NCBI GenBank assembly: GCA_004210455.1
Contig: SEFA01000053.1
Coordinates: forward strand, 1-43,350
Reading direction: 5' to 3'
DNA length: 43,350 nt
From: Rubrivivax sp.
GTDB taxonomy: Bacteria; Pseudomonadota; Gammaproteobacteria; Burkholderiales; Burkholderiaceae_C
Positions 1 through 8,368 of the stretch are shown here, piece after piece. The notes under the pieces were generated by a model. That model worked only from the letters and a program-made list of their open reading frames with translations, was not told the origin of the DNA and searched no databases. Numbering within the stretch: the first letter of the stretch is position 1; each line of letters opens with the position of its first letter. The position numbers and the translations under genes are program-made.

Positions 1-2
1 GG

Positions 3-821
3 CGGGTGCTGCGCTGCGGCGTTGGCAGCGGCATCACGCTGGACTCGCGGCCGGCCGACGAGATCGACGAGTGGCGCGCGAAGGCGCGTTTCCTGACGCG
101 CGCCCAGGCACCCATCGAGGCGCTGGAGACGATGCGGCTCGAGGACGGCGAATTCGCCCGCGCCGGCCGGCACCTCGCGCGGATGCAGCGCACGGCGCGG
201 CATTTCGGCCTGGCGTGGTCGGCGGACGCGGCGAAGGCGAATCTCTTCGATATCGCGCGGCATCATCCGCACGGCGCTTGGCGCGTCCGGCTGACGCTGG
301 CCCGTGACGGCACGTTCCTTCACACGGCGCAGCCTTTGTCCGCACCGGCGTCGACGGACCCGTCCGCGCCGCTGAGGGTGGCGCTGGCGCGGACCCCGAT
401 CGACACGCGCGGTCCGGCGGCGGAATTCATCCAGCACAAGACGACGCGCCGCGAGGTGTACCAGGCCTTCCTGGACGCCAGGCCGGCCGACTGTTTCGAC
501 ATGCTGCTGTTCAACCGGGACGGCGAGCTCACCGAGGGCTGCCTGACCAACCTCGCGCTGCAACGGGCGCCGGACGGGCCGTGGCTGACGCCGCGCGCCG
601 AGGCCGGCCTGCTGCCCGGCACGCTGCGCGAGGAACTGCTGGAACAGGGCCGGTTGCGCGAGGCGCGGCTGACCCTGGACGATCTGCGGCGGGCGCATGC
701 GCTCGCCATCTTCAACGGTGTCCGCGGCTGGCGTGAAGTGCAGCTGCGGCACGAGGACTCCCATGACGACGACTTCCCAACGACGCCGCCCGGCGGCGCG
801 CAAGACCCGACCGGTCGATGA
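3..821 (+). CDS. pabBC: PabB-PabC fusion, 3' part (aminodeoxychorismate synthase component I / aminodeoxychorismate lyase)
   Basis: The gene enters from the left edge, so its start and most of the PabB part are missing. The first visible residues, CGVGSGITLDS followed by DEIDEWRAKARFL, match the end of a chorismate-binding (PabB/TrpE-type) domain. The rest is a class IV aminotransferase fold as in PabC: HKTTRREVY holds the likely PLP lysine, and NRDGELTEGCLTNL is the family cofactor-binding motif. Together these convert chorismate and glutamine-derived ammonia to 4-aminobenzoate and pyruvate for folate synthesis. The last 59 bases overlap the next gene, whose ATG lies at 763, so the two are probably translationally coupled. 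The fusion is common in Burkholderiales. Confidence in the family is high; activity cannot be judged because the synthase active site lies outside the window. Confidence 0.88.
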   Translation, partial: RVLRCGVGSGITLDSRPADEIDEWRAKARFLTRAQAPIEALETMRLEDGEFARAGRHLARMQRTARHFGLAWSADAAKANLFDIARHHPHGAWRVRLTLARDGTFLHTAQPLSAPASTDPSAPLRVALARTPIDTRGPAAEFIQHKTTRREVYQAFLDARPADCFDMLLFNRDGELTEGCLTNLALQRAPDGPWLTPRAEAGLLPGTLREELLEQGRLREARLTLDDLRRAHALAIFNGVRGWREVQLRHEDSHDDDFPTTPPGGAQDPTGR

Positions 822-3117
822 ATCGGCCGCGCCGGCCGCGGCCGCTGCCGCCGTGGACGCGGTGATCGAGCCCCCGATCGACCCGGTCGCCGAGCCCGTG
901 CCCGCCCCGGCGAGCGACGCTCCCAAGCCCGCGCGCAAGCGGGCCGCCCGCGCGAAGGCGCTCGATGCGGCGTCTGCGCCTGCGCCCGCTTCAGTGCCCG
1001 AGCCCGAGCCCGAGCCCGAGCCGATCGCGGCTGCGGCCTCTGTCGAAACGGCTGCTGCGGCTTCCGCCGACGTCGACCCCCCGGCACCGAAGCGTCCGGC
1101 ACGCAAGCGAGGCAGCGCGCCCAAGGCTGCGGCCGTCGAAGCGGCTGTCGCGGTGACCGAACGGCCTGAGACGACGGCGACTGCTGAGGTCGCCGTGGCG
1201 TCGGACGAGGAGGCCGTTGTCATCGACGAGGACGCCGCCGGGGCGGCGCCCGCCCGCAAGAGCCGCCGCAAGCCCAAGCCCGAACCGGTGGTGGAGGAAG
1301 TGCCGGCCGAGCCGCCGCGCTTCACGCTCGGCGCGCGCGAGGACGACGGCGTGTTCGGCGACTACGAGTTGCGCGACGGCGAGACCGGCGGCACCTTCCG
1401 CCTGCGTCTGCTGGGGCGCAAGACCTGGCGCTGCGACTGCGGCGGTTATCGCGATCACGGCCATTGCGAGCACGGCGCGCAGCTGCTGTCGCTGTTCGAC
1501 GACGCGCAGCATGAGGCGCTGGACGCCGGCTGGCCGGCGCGCGAGGCCGAAGTCTGGCTGGTGCCCGGCGACGAGCGCGAACTGCAATGGGTCTGCGGCC
1601 GCGAGGTGCCGCAGCGCCTGCGCGATCAATCGGGCCTGGACGATCAACAGCGCCGCCGCGCCGAAGGCGGCCACGCCTGGCTGCAGCAGGTGCTGAGCGA
1701 CGCGCGTGCGCTGGGCGTCGTGCTGCGCGTCGATGCGCCGGTCTGGCCGCAGCTGGCGTGCGGACGGGACGCGCAGGCGCGCGTGCAGCGCCTCGAAACG
1801 CTGATGGCCGACGGCGCCGCGATGCGCGCGCTGCTGCGCGACGAGCTGCCGACCCACGCCTGGGAGGCCGCGCTGTTCGCCGTCTGCGCTGGCCGGGCGC
1901 TGATCTCCGACGACCTGGGGCTGGGCCAACGTGGCGCCGCCATCGCCGCGATCCAGCTGTGGGCGACGCTCTTCGGCGTGAAGCCCGCCGTGGTCATCGC
2001 GCCGGAAGCCGCGCACGCCGCCTGGCAGCGCGACCTGAAGCGCTGGCTCGGCGACGACGCGAAGTCGGTGACAGTGGCCGCCGAGCCCCCGCCCAAACCG
2101 CAGCCCGCGCTGCTGGTGGTCGACGGCATCGAATTGATGGGCGCCGATCGTCTGGCCGCGCTACGCGCGTTGCCCGCCGCTCAGTTGCTGCTGATCGCGC
2201 ACGAGGAGCCGCTGGTCGACGCGCGCCTGGGCGAGTGGGTCGAGTGGCTCGACGACATGCGTCGCGGGCCGCTGTCCGATCTGAGAGTGCTGCCGGACGA
2301 CGCCGGCAAGCGGGTCAGGCGCGACGCGCTGGAACCCGTGCTGTTGTCGCGCCGCAAGCGCGAGCTGGACGAGCGGATGCCCGCCGCGCTGCTGACGCCG
2401 CTGTGGCTGGACGGCGCGGGCTCGACCGGCGCCAGCCTGCCGGCCGCGCCGCTGAAGCAGCTGCGTCAACTGGTCGAACGCTGGCACGCGCTGCGCTTCC
2501 TGTCCAGCGCCGAACAGCAACAGCTCCTGGAGGCGCTCGCGCTGCTGCCGCCGGCTTCGCGCCAGGCGCTGGCCGCGAAGGCGGAAGCCGTGCTCGGACT
2601 GCGCCGCGAGTGGATCCAGGCCTCGGCCGTGCCGGCCGCCGCGCGGTTGCTGATCTGCGCGCGGTCGGAGACGCTGCTGGACAGCCTGTCGATGTCGCCG
2701 CAGTTGCGCCGCCTGCCGCCGCAGCGCTTGCGCGCGGGCGACACGCCGGCGCTGCGCGAGGCGGCGCTGGCGGCCTGGCGCGGTACCGAGGCCGGCGTGC
2801 TGCTGGCCAGCGACGACGCGCTCGGCAGCCTGGACGAGGGCGCGCTCGCCGGTGATCGCGTCGCGATCGTCCATGCGGATCTGCCGTGGCAGCCCGACGT
2901 GCTGGCCCGCCGCGTCGAGGCGGCCTGCGGGGGCGACGCCTGCGGCGTCCCGTCGGCGCTGCTGCTGATCGAGGACTCCCTCGACGCGGCCGTGCTGCGC
3001 GCGCAGCGGGACGATCTCGTGTTCCCCGACTGGCTGGATGCCACACCGGCGTGGCTGGACGGCGATCAACTCGACGCGTTGATGGTCGTGCTGCCGAAGC
3101 TGTTGGACGCGCTCTGA
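763..3117 (+). CDS. SWIM zinc-finger protein with a degenerate SNF2-type helicase core
   Basis: 784 aa from the ATG at 763, which follows a GAGG-like site; an upstream in-frame GTG at 697 lies deeper in the previous gene. Residues 1 to about 190 are Ala/Pro/Lys-rich with basic patches such as KRPARKRGSAPK, like histone H1-type or AT-hook tails. A SWIM zinc finger follows, with C224, C226, C235 and H237 (CxC-x8-CxH), as found in front of bacterial SNF2 proteins. A helicase-like core comes next, but the Walker A stretch reads DDLGLGQRGAAI, with Q389 and R390 where SNF2 proteins have the essential Lys and Thr. Motif II reads VVDGIE (D454) instead of DEAH/DEGQ. The C-terminal lobe keeps DLPWQPDVLARRV, but the usual QxxGRxxRxGQ arginines are absent. 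I infer an ATPase-dead SNF2 relative that may bind nucleic acid or act as a scaffold. Its function is unknown. Confidence 0.75.
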   Translation: MTTTSQRRRPAARKTRPVDESAAPAAAAAAVDAVIEPPIDPVAEPVPAPASDAPKPARKRAARAKALDAASAPAPASVPEPEPEPEPIAAAASVETAAAASADVDPPAPKRPARKRGSAPKAAAVEAAVAVTERPETTATAEVAVASDEEAVVIDEDAAGAAPARKSRRKPKPEPVVEEVPAEPPRFTLGAREDDGVFGDYELRDGETGGTFRLRLLGRKTWRCDCGGYRDHGHCEHGAQLLSLFDDAQHEALDAGWPAREAEVWLVPGDERELQWVCGREVPQRLRDQSGLDDQQRRRAEGGHAWLQQVLSDARALGVVLRVDAPVWPQLACGRDAQARVQRLETLMADGAAMRALLRDELPTHAWEAALFAVCAGRALISDDLGLGQRGAAIAAIQLWATLFGVKPAVVIAPEAAHAAWQRDLKRWLGDDAKSVTVAAEPPPKPQPALLVVDGIELMGADRLAALRALPAAQLLLIAHEEPLVDARLGEWVEWLDDMRRGPLSDLRVLPDDAGKRVRRDALEPVLLSRRKRELDERMPAALLTPLWLDGAGSTGASLPAAPLKQLRQLVERWHALRFLSSAEQQQLLEALALLPPASRQALAAKAEAVLGLRREWIQASAVPAAARLLICARSETLLDSLSMSPQLRRLPPQRLRAGDTPALREAALAAWRGTEAGVLLASDDALGSLDEGALAGDRVAIVHADLPWQPDVLARRVEAACGGDACGVPSALLLIEDSLDAAVLRAQRDDLVFPDWLDATPAWLDGDQLDALMVVLPKLLDAL

Positions 3118-3206
3118 CGGACCGCCCCGGTGTTCCCGACCCCGGCCCGTCCCCCGGGATCGGGCGGGTTGCCTGCAATGATGTGCTAGGTAAAAACCCC
3201 GAATGC

Positions 3207-3215
3207 TGTTATAGT
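3207..3215 (+). promoter_or_regulatory. Extended -10 promoter for the DEAD-box helicase gene
   Basis: TGT followed by TATAGT (3210-3215) is an extended -10 element. The hexamer 17 bases upstream (TAGGTA, 3187-3192) is a poor -35, which extended -10 promoters tolerate. Transcription would start near 3222, leaving a 5' leader of about 400 bases before the helicase ATG. Confidence 0.5.
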
Positions 3216-3221
3216 CGTGGT

Positions 3222-3622
3222 CTTCACCGCTTCTGGCGGTGCTTCGTACGTCTCCTCTGACCTCTTGCAGACCGCTGCGTCGGGCATCCGAATGGACTCC
3301 CACGCAGGCTCCGGCTCTCCGCCGCAGCTGTTTCCCGCCACGGGGAGCGCGCACTGCATGCCCTCGGGTTCGGTCGGCGGCGATGCCGTCGCTTTGACTG
3401 TTCCCCGGCGCCTCACCAGGCCCTTCATGCCGACCACCGCGGTTGCTCAGCAATCGCGCCGCGCATGTGTCTTTCCTTCCTGGTGATCGACGCGAGCTTT
3501 CTCCCAGCGACATCACGGTTCTGCCGCGATCACACCGATCTTGCGCGGCGACCAGGCGCTCCGGCGCGGACGCCGTTTCGACGGCGTCGGCCCGGTTGCG
3601 TCCCATTGGATTGCAAAGACAC
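3222..3622 (+). promoter_or_regulatory. Long structured 5' leader of the DEAD-box helicase mRNA
   Basis: This is the only gap over 300 bases in the window. It holds no convincing gene. It contains several stem-loops: ACCGC/GCGGT near 3227-3241; a 9-bp stem with one G-U pair around TCA at 3438-3458; and a perfect 8-bp stem closed by a TTCG loop at 3569-3588, shortly before the start codon. An open frame beginning with GTG at 3217 runs to 3486, but it has no ribosome site and no recognisable domain. Long folded leaders are typical of cold-shock and autoregulated RNA helicase mRNAs. That this one regulates is inference. Confidence 0.5.
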
Positions 3623-5575
3623 ATGAGTTTCGACCACGACATGAACGCCGACGCCAAGACCCTGGACCAGAACGACACGACGAACGAGGCGCTGGACAGC
3701 GGCCTCGACCAGGCGATCGAGGCCGGCGAACTCGGCGCCGATGCGCCGACGACCGGCACGCCGTTCTCGGCCCTGGGCCTGCACGACGCGCTGCTGCGCG
3801 CCGTCAAGGATTCCGGTTACGAGAACACCACCGAAGTGCAGGCGCAGGCGATCCCGCCGGCGCTCGAAGGCAAGGACCTGATGGTCTCGTCGCGCACCGG
3901 TTCGGGCAAGACGGCCTCGTTCATCCTGCCCGCGCTGCAGCAGGTGCTGAACGCCCGCGCCGAACGCGCCGCCACCAACAACAAGACCCGCACCGTCGGC
4001 CCGCGCGTGCTGGTGCTGGCCCCGACGCGTGAACTGGCGATGCAGGTCGCCAAGTCCGCGATGACCTACGGCCGCCACATCCAGGGCCTGCGCGTCGCCA
4101 CCGTGCTGGGCGGCATGCCCTACGCGCAGCAGCTGCGCGCGCTGAGCGGCCCGCTGGACGTCCTGATCGCGACCCCCGGCCGCCTGCTGGACCACATCAA
4201 CAGCGGCCGCTGCAAGCTCGACAACGTGACGATGTTCGTCCTCGACGAAGCCGACCGCATGCTGGACATGGGCTTCATCGACGACATCAACTTCGTTGCC
4301 GAGCAGATCCCGGCCGAGCGCCAGACGCTGATGTACAGCGCGACCTTCGCCGGCAACACCGGTCGCCTGGCCTCGCAGCTGATGAAGGACCCGCAGCGCA
4401 TCGACGTGTCGGGCCATACCGAGTCGCACGAGAACATCGAGCAGCGCCTGCACTGGGCCGACAACGGCCAGCACAAGCGCAAGCTGCTGGAACACATCCT
4501 GGGCCTGAAGGACGTCGACCAGGCGGTCGTCTTCACGAGCACCCAGCAGGATACCGAGTGGCTGGCCGAGCAGCTGGAGGCCATCGGCCACCGCGTCGCC
4601 GCGCTGCACGGCGGCATGCCGCAGGGCAAGCGCACCCGCACGCTGATGGCGCTGCGCCGTCGCGACCTGCGCGTGCTGGTCGCCACCGACGTGGCCGCCC
4701 GCGGCATCGACGTGCCGACCATCTCGCACGTCATCAACTTCGGCCTGCCGATGAAGGCCGAGGACTACGTCCACCGCATCGGCCGCACCGGCCGCGCCGG
4801 CCGCTCCGGCCTGGCGGTGACGCTGGCCGAGCGCGGCGACATCTCGATGATCAAGCGCATCCAGCAGTTCACGACGCAGGCGATTCCCGTGTCGCGCATC
4901 GAAGGCCTGGAGCCGCGCAACGAAGAGCCGAAGATCTACCCGTCGCGTCCCGGCTTCGACCGCGGCGATCGCGGGGGTGACCGTGGCGGCTACGGCGGCA
5001 ATCGCGGCGGCTACGGCAACCGTGGCGGCTTCGGCGGCAACCGTCCTCAAGGCGGTTACAACCGCGGCGGCGACAGCCGCTTCGACAACAACGCCCGTTT
5101 CGAGCGTCCGGAAGGTCAAGGCCGTCCGCCGTTCGGCGAGCGTCGTGAAGGCGGCCAGGGCGGTTTCGCTGGCGGCCAGGGCGGCCAGCGCTTCGAGCAT
5201 CGCAGCGAGCGCCCGCAAGGCGACCGTCCGTTCGGCGACCGTCCGCGTTTCGGTGACCGTCCGCAAGGCGGCTTCGGCGGTGCGCCGCGCAGCTACGGCG
5301 ATCGTCCGCAGCGTGATGTCGGCGGCCCGCGTGAAGGCGGCAACGGCGGCGGCTTCGACCAGCGTCGTCCGGATCCGCGTTTCGATCGTTCGGCCGAGAA
5401 CAACGACCGTTACGCACCGCGCGCCGAGCGTCCCGCCTTCAACCGGGGCGACGACAACCGCTTCGAAGGCCGTCCGTCCAAGCCGGCGTTCAACAAGGGG
5501 CCGCGTCCGCAAGGCGGCGACGACCGTGGCGAGCGCGGCGGTTTCGTGCCGCGCAAGGGTCCGCGCAAGTTCTGA
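3623..5575 (+). CDS. DEAD-box ATP-dependent RNA helicase with RGG-rich tail (RhlE/DeaD type)
   Basis: 650 aa. All superfamily 2 RNA-helicase motifs are intact: a Q motif near 48-73, SRTGSGKT (Walker A) near 90-97, PTRELA, TPGRLLD, DEAD at about 208-211 within DEADRMLDMGF, SATF, and HRIGRTGRAG near 384. It unwinds short RNA duplexes with ATP; relatives act in ribosome assembly, RNA decay and cold adaptation. From about residue 445 the protein becomes a 200-residue tail of RGG, GGY/GGF, FGDRP and RFD repeats, expected to be disordered, basic and RNA-binding. I chose the ATG at 3623 (MSFDHDM) because the conserved fold begins soon after it. The ATG at 3641 is possible, while the frame upstream to 3443 lies in the leader and looks non-coding. 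The ribosome site is weak. The cold-shock gene 42 bases downstream is probably cotranscribed. Confidence 0.9.
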   Translation: MSFDHDMNADAKTLDQNDTTNEALDSGLDQAIEAGELGADAPTTGTPFSALGLHDALLRAVKDSGYENTTEVQAQAIPPALEGKDLMVSSRTGSGKTASFILPALQQVLNARAERAATNNKTRTVGPRVLVLAPTRELAMQVAKSAMTYGRHIQGLRVATVLGGMPYAQQLRALSGPLDVLIATPGRLLDHINSGRCKLDNVTMFVLDEADRMLDMGFIDDINFVAEQIPAERQTLMYSATFAGNTGRLASQLMKDPQRIDVSGHTESHENIEQRLHWADNGQHKRKLLEHILGLKDVDQAVVFTSTQQDTEWLAEQLEAIGHRVAALHGGMPQGKRTRTLMALRRRDLRVLVATDVAARGIDVPTISHVINFGLPMKAEDYVHRIGRTGRAGRSGLAVTLAERGDISMIKRIQQFTTQAIPVSRIEGLEPRNEEPKIYPSRPGFDRGDRGGDRGGYGGNRGGYGNRGGFGGNRPQGGYNRGGDSRFDNNARFERPEGQGRPPFGERREGGQGGFAGGQGGQRFEHRSERPQGDRPFGDRPRFGDRPQGGFGGAPRSYGDRPQRDVGGPREGGNGGGFDQRRPDPRFDRSAENNDRYAPRAERPAFNRGDDNRFEGRPSKPAFNKGPRPQGGDDRGERGGFVPRKGPRKF

Positions 5576-5617
5576 GCCCCGGCTCGGTGCTTGAGGGACA
5601 CTGAGGGGCGCTGAGGG

Positions 5618-6382
5618 ATGCGCGTCGAGGGTCGGATCGTCCAGTGGGACGACGCGAAGGGCTACGGCTTCATCGCGCCGTCCGACGGCGGGCCGAAACG
5701 CTTCGCGCACATCAGCGCCTTCGGCCCGCGCGCCCGCCGGCCCTTCGTCGGCGAACGCGTCGACTACGAGGCCGGCACCGATGCGCAGGGCAAGGCCCGC
5801 GCGCTGAAGGTCCGCAGCCTCGAACCCAAGCCGGCGCCCGCCGGCCCCGCGCCCCGACGCGGTCCGCCCGGTGCTGCCGGCACGGCCCGCGACGGTGCGC
5901 GTGCCAAGCCCGCGCCCGCTGCGAAGTCCGCTCGCGGCGCTTCGACGTCCTCCTCTTCCTCCCCCAAGACCTCCGCCGACACCGGTGCCTCGTTGTGGCT
6001 GGTGCCAGGCTTTGCCTCGCTGGTGCTGTTGACGCACTTGGCGTGGCCCTTGCCGCGCGGCTTGTGGGGCGTCTACGTCGCGATGAGCTTCGCGACCTTC
6101 ATCGTCTATGCGCTCGACAAGCGCGCGGCGCGACTGGGCCAGTGGCGCGTCAAGGAATCGACGCTGCATGTGCTCGCGCTGCTGTGCGGCTGGCCGGGCG
6201 CGTTGCTGGCACAGCACTTGCTGCGGCACAAGAGCGCCAAGCCGACCTTCCGGCGGGTGTTCTGGTTGAGCGTCGCGCTCAACATCCTGGCCTTCGTCTG
6301 TCTTTTTACGCCGCTGCTGACGCCGTTCTTCTCGGGAGTCTCCGACCACTGGAACGCGCGAACGGCCGGCTCATCCGTCTGA
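5618..6382 (+). CDS. Cold-shock-domain / DUF1294 fusion membrane protein
   Basis: 254 aa. Residues 1-70 form a cold-shock domain (GRIVQWDDAKGYGFI with the RNP1 motif KGYGFI, then RFAHISAF as RNP2) that binds single-stranded nucleic acid. A Pro/Ala/Lys linker of about 55 residues leads to a DUF1294 module with about four membrane segments, including the conserved YALDKRAARLGQWRVKESTLH and CGWPGALLAQHLLRHKSAK motifs. This fusion is a known bacterial family of unproven role; it would place an RNA-binding domain at the inner membrane. It lies 42 bases after the helicase gene, and its stop overlaps the next start by one base (TGATG at 6380-6384). This suggests a three-gene transcript linking RNA handling and cold response. 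Confidence 0.88.
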   Translation: MRVEGRIVQWDDAKGYGFIAPSDGGPKRFAHISAFGPRARRPFVGERVDYEAGTDAQGKARALKVRSLEPKPAPAGPAPRRGPPGAAGTARDGARAKPAPAAKSARGASTSSSSSPKTSADTGASLWLVPGFASLVLLTHLAWPLPRGLWGVYVAMSFATFIVYALDKRAARLGQWRVKESTLHVLALLCGWPGALLAQHLLRHKSAKPTFRRVFWLSVALNILAFVCLFTPLLTPFFSGVSDHWNARTAGSSV

Positions 6383-6900
6383 TGCTGCAGTTGAAAGTGA
6401 TTGGCACCGAGGACGTCCCGCACGTGCTCGCGTTGCAGGCCCAGTGCTACGGGCCCGAGTTCCTGGAAAGCGCCGAGGCCTTCGTGGCCAAGCTGGAGGC
6501 GGCGCGCCATCTCCACTGTTCCTACCTGGCCGTCGAGGCCGGCGAGCCGCTGGCCTATGTCGTCAGCCTGCCGGTCGACGACGGACAGCTGCCGGCGCTG
6601 GACGCGCCGTCGATCACGCCGGCGCGCGCGCCGCGCACGCTCTACCTGCACGACCTCGCGGTGTCACCGGCGGGCCGCGCGAAGCGCCTGGGCCACAAGC
6701 TGGTGCAGCAGGTGGTGCATCGCGCCCAGGACATGGGCCTGACGCAGGTCGCGCTGGTGGCCGTGCAAGGCTCGCGGGCGTACTGGGAGCGCCACGGTTT
6801 CTCCGACGCCGACGCGCCGTTGAGCGACGCGCTGATCGAGAAGCTCGCCACCTTCGGCTCCGGGGCAACCCTGATGCGCAGGTCCCTGACACCCGTGTGA
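6382..6900 (+). CDS. GNAT-family N-acetyltransferase
   Basis: 172 aa. The central stretch LYLHDLAVSPAGRAKRLGHKL is the acetyl-CoA-binding strand-loop-helix of GNAT enzymes (an RxxGxG-like pyrophosphate loop, here RAKRLG). VQGSRAYWERHGF is the usual C-terminal motif B. The protein should transfer an acetyl group to an amine, but the substrate cannot be read from the sequence. The start ATG shares one base with the stop of the previous gene, so translation is coupled. The condensin-like operon starts 43 bases downstream from its own promoter. Confidence 0.85.
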   Translation: MLQLKVIGTEDVPHVLALQAQCYGPEFLESAEAFVAKLEAARHLHCSYLAVEAGEPLAYVVSLPVDDGQLPALDAPSITPARAPRTLYLHDLAVSPAGRAKRLGHKLVQQVVHRAQDMGLTQVALVAVQGSRAYWERHGFSDADAPLSDALIEKLATFGSGATLMRRSLTPV

Positions 6901-6930
6901 CGGCGGGCCGGAGAGGTCGCTCCGAGGGGC

Positions 6931-6936
6931 GATAAT
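6931..6936 (+). promoter_or_regulatory. -10 element, apparently leaderless, of the condensin-like operon
   Basis: GATAAT lies 7 bases before the ATG at 6944, so transcription should begin at or next to the start codon. No good -35 is visible. The only purine-rich stretch (GAGGGG, about 14 bases upstream of the ATG) is too far away to be a normal ribosome site. Confidence 0.5.
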
Positions 6937-6943
6937 CCGGCGC

Positions 6944-8368
6944 ATGACAGTGATCCCGGGAGGCGTGGACGACGTGCTGCGCGACGATCTCCCCGAACCC
7001 TCTTTCGAAGACCATTTCCGCGAAGGTCAGCTCCCGCAGGATTCGCTCCTGTGGTGGCAGCTGGAACGCAACGAGGCCCTGCTGGGCGCGCAGCGCGCGC
7101 TGTTCCACGGCCCGGCCACGCTGGTGCGGCTGCGCGTGTGGGTGTTCATCGAGTTGATGAGCCTGCCGCATTCGCGGCTCTCGCGCGACGATCTGAACCG
7201 CCACTTCCACGTGCTGCGCGACGAGGCGCTGGAACTCGTGCTCAAGCGTCTGCGCGACGCGCAGCTGCTGGCCTGGGATGCGTCCAACCAGCAGTACGGC
7301 GTCACGCCGCTGGCGCAGCAGCTGATGGCCATGGTCTCGCCGCTGACGCAAGGGCAGGTCGCGGATGAGGACGGCGACCTGGCCGGCCTGCTCGCCAACG
7401 TGGCCGGCGCGCAGCAGCTCGGCACGCTGGAGCCGGCGCAGCTGCAACATCTGCTGGCGCAGCTCTCGCGGCTCTACAACGAATTTGCCGACGCGATCGC
7501 GTCCGGCTCCGAATTCCACCTGCGCCGCGCGCGCATGCGTTTCGAGCGTGCGCTCAAGTTGGTCGAACGCGCCAGCGAGGCGCTGTCCGCGATCATCCGC
7601 CAGGCGGAGGACGACGGGAACGCGCGCCTGGAGCGGCTCGCGCGCGAGCTCGGCCTGGCGCAGGCGCGGCTGCTCGCGATGGCGAGCCAGTTCAACCGCG
7701 CGCTGCAGCAGGCCGACCGCCAGCGCGTCACGCTGGGCTCCACCGGCATCACGACCACCGACGTGCGGCGCTGGCTGCAGGAGGTGCCGTTCCTGGAGAA
7801 CCTGGCGCTGGGCGCGCTGTCGCGGCCGGTGCATCCGGTCTTCGTCGCCCAGCACGAACTGCTCGACGGCTGCGAGGCCGAGTTCGAACGCGACCGGCCC
7901 GTGCCGCCGACGCCCGAGCCGCTGCCCAGCGGCCTGGCCGCGCCGGAAGGCGAACTGGCCGTGATGAGCCTGCCGCCCGAGATGAACCAGCTGCAGGCCC
8001 TGCTGGGCCTGTGGACCGGCGACAAGGTGCAGACCAACGACCTGCGTCCGGCGGTGCTGGGCGGCAGCTACGCGCGCGCCGCCTACCGCGCGCAGCTGCT
8101 GCCGCTGCTCGGCGACGTGCAGGCGCAGCATCTGGCCGGCGCGACCGGCGACATGGCGCGTCAACCGTGGCGCGTGCGCTGGTCCGCGCAGCAGGGCGAG
8201 ATCGACGATGAATTCGTCCGCTGGATGAGCCAGGGTGTCCTGCACTCGACCGAGGTCGAGCCGCCCGTCGAGCCCGACCCCGAACCCAAGTGGCGCCCGC
8301 CCGAGCCGCCCGCGCCCAGGCGCGGCCGCCGCAAAGCCGACCCTTCTTCCGAGACTCCCCAGGCATGA
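6944..8368 (+). CDS. Kleisin-like subunit of a condensin complex (MksF/JetA position)
   Basis: 474 aa. The gene is first in a three-gene operon ending in an SMC ATPase, the position occupied by MksF in MksFEB and JetA in Wadjet. The N-terminus looks like a winged helix (WVFIELMSLPHSRLSRDDLNRHFHVL, then LKRLRDAQLLAW). A helical middle (about 180-270) rich in Glu, Arg and Leu would be the coiled or helical linker. The C-terminal 60 residues are Pro-rich and basic (PEPPAPRRGRRK). Kleisins bridge the two heads of the SMC dimer and close the DNA-entrapping ring. I assign this mainly from context and layout, with moderate sequence resemblance. It overlaps the next gene by four bases (ATGA at 8365-8368). 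Confidence 0.6.
   Translation: MTVIPGGVDDVLRDDLPEPSFEDHFREGQLPQDSLLWWQLERNEALLGAQRALFHGPATLVRLRVWVFIELMSLPHSRLSRDDLNRHFHVLRDEALELVLKRLRDAQLLAWDASNQQYGVTPLAQQLMAMVSPLTQGQVADEDGDLAGLLANVAGAQQLGTLEPAQLQHLLAQLSRLYNEFADAIASGSEFHLRRARMRFERALKLVERASEALSAIIRQAEDDGNARLERLARELGLAQARLLAMASQFNRALQQADRQRVTLGSTGITTTDVRRWLQEVPFLENLALGALSRPVHPVFVAQHELLDGCEAEFERDRPVPPTPEPLPSGLAAPEGELAVMSLPPEMNQLQALLGLWTGDKVQTNDLRPAVLGGSYARAAYRAQLLPLLGDVQAQHLAGATGDMARQPWRVRWSAQQGEIDDEFVRWMSQGVLHSTEVEPPVEPDPEPKWRPPEPPAPRRGRRKADPSSETPQA

Noticed and set aside
3217-3486. An 89-codon open frame in the helicase leader
   Set aside because: It starts with GTG at the inferred transcript start, lacks a ribosome site and shows no domain; the region looks like structured RNA instead.
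3530-6349. A 939-codon open frame antisense to the RNA helicase and CSD genes
   Set aside because: It is a shadow of the GC-rich third-codon bias, with low-complexity Ala/Arg/Val sequence and no motif.
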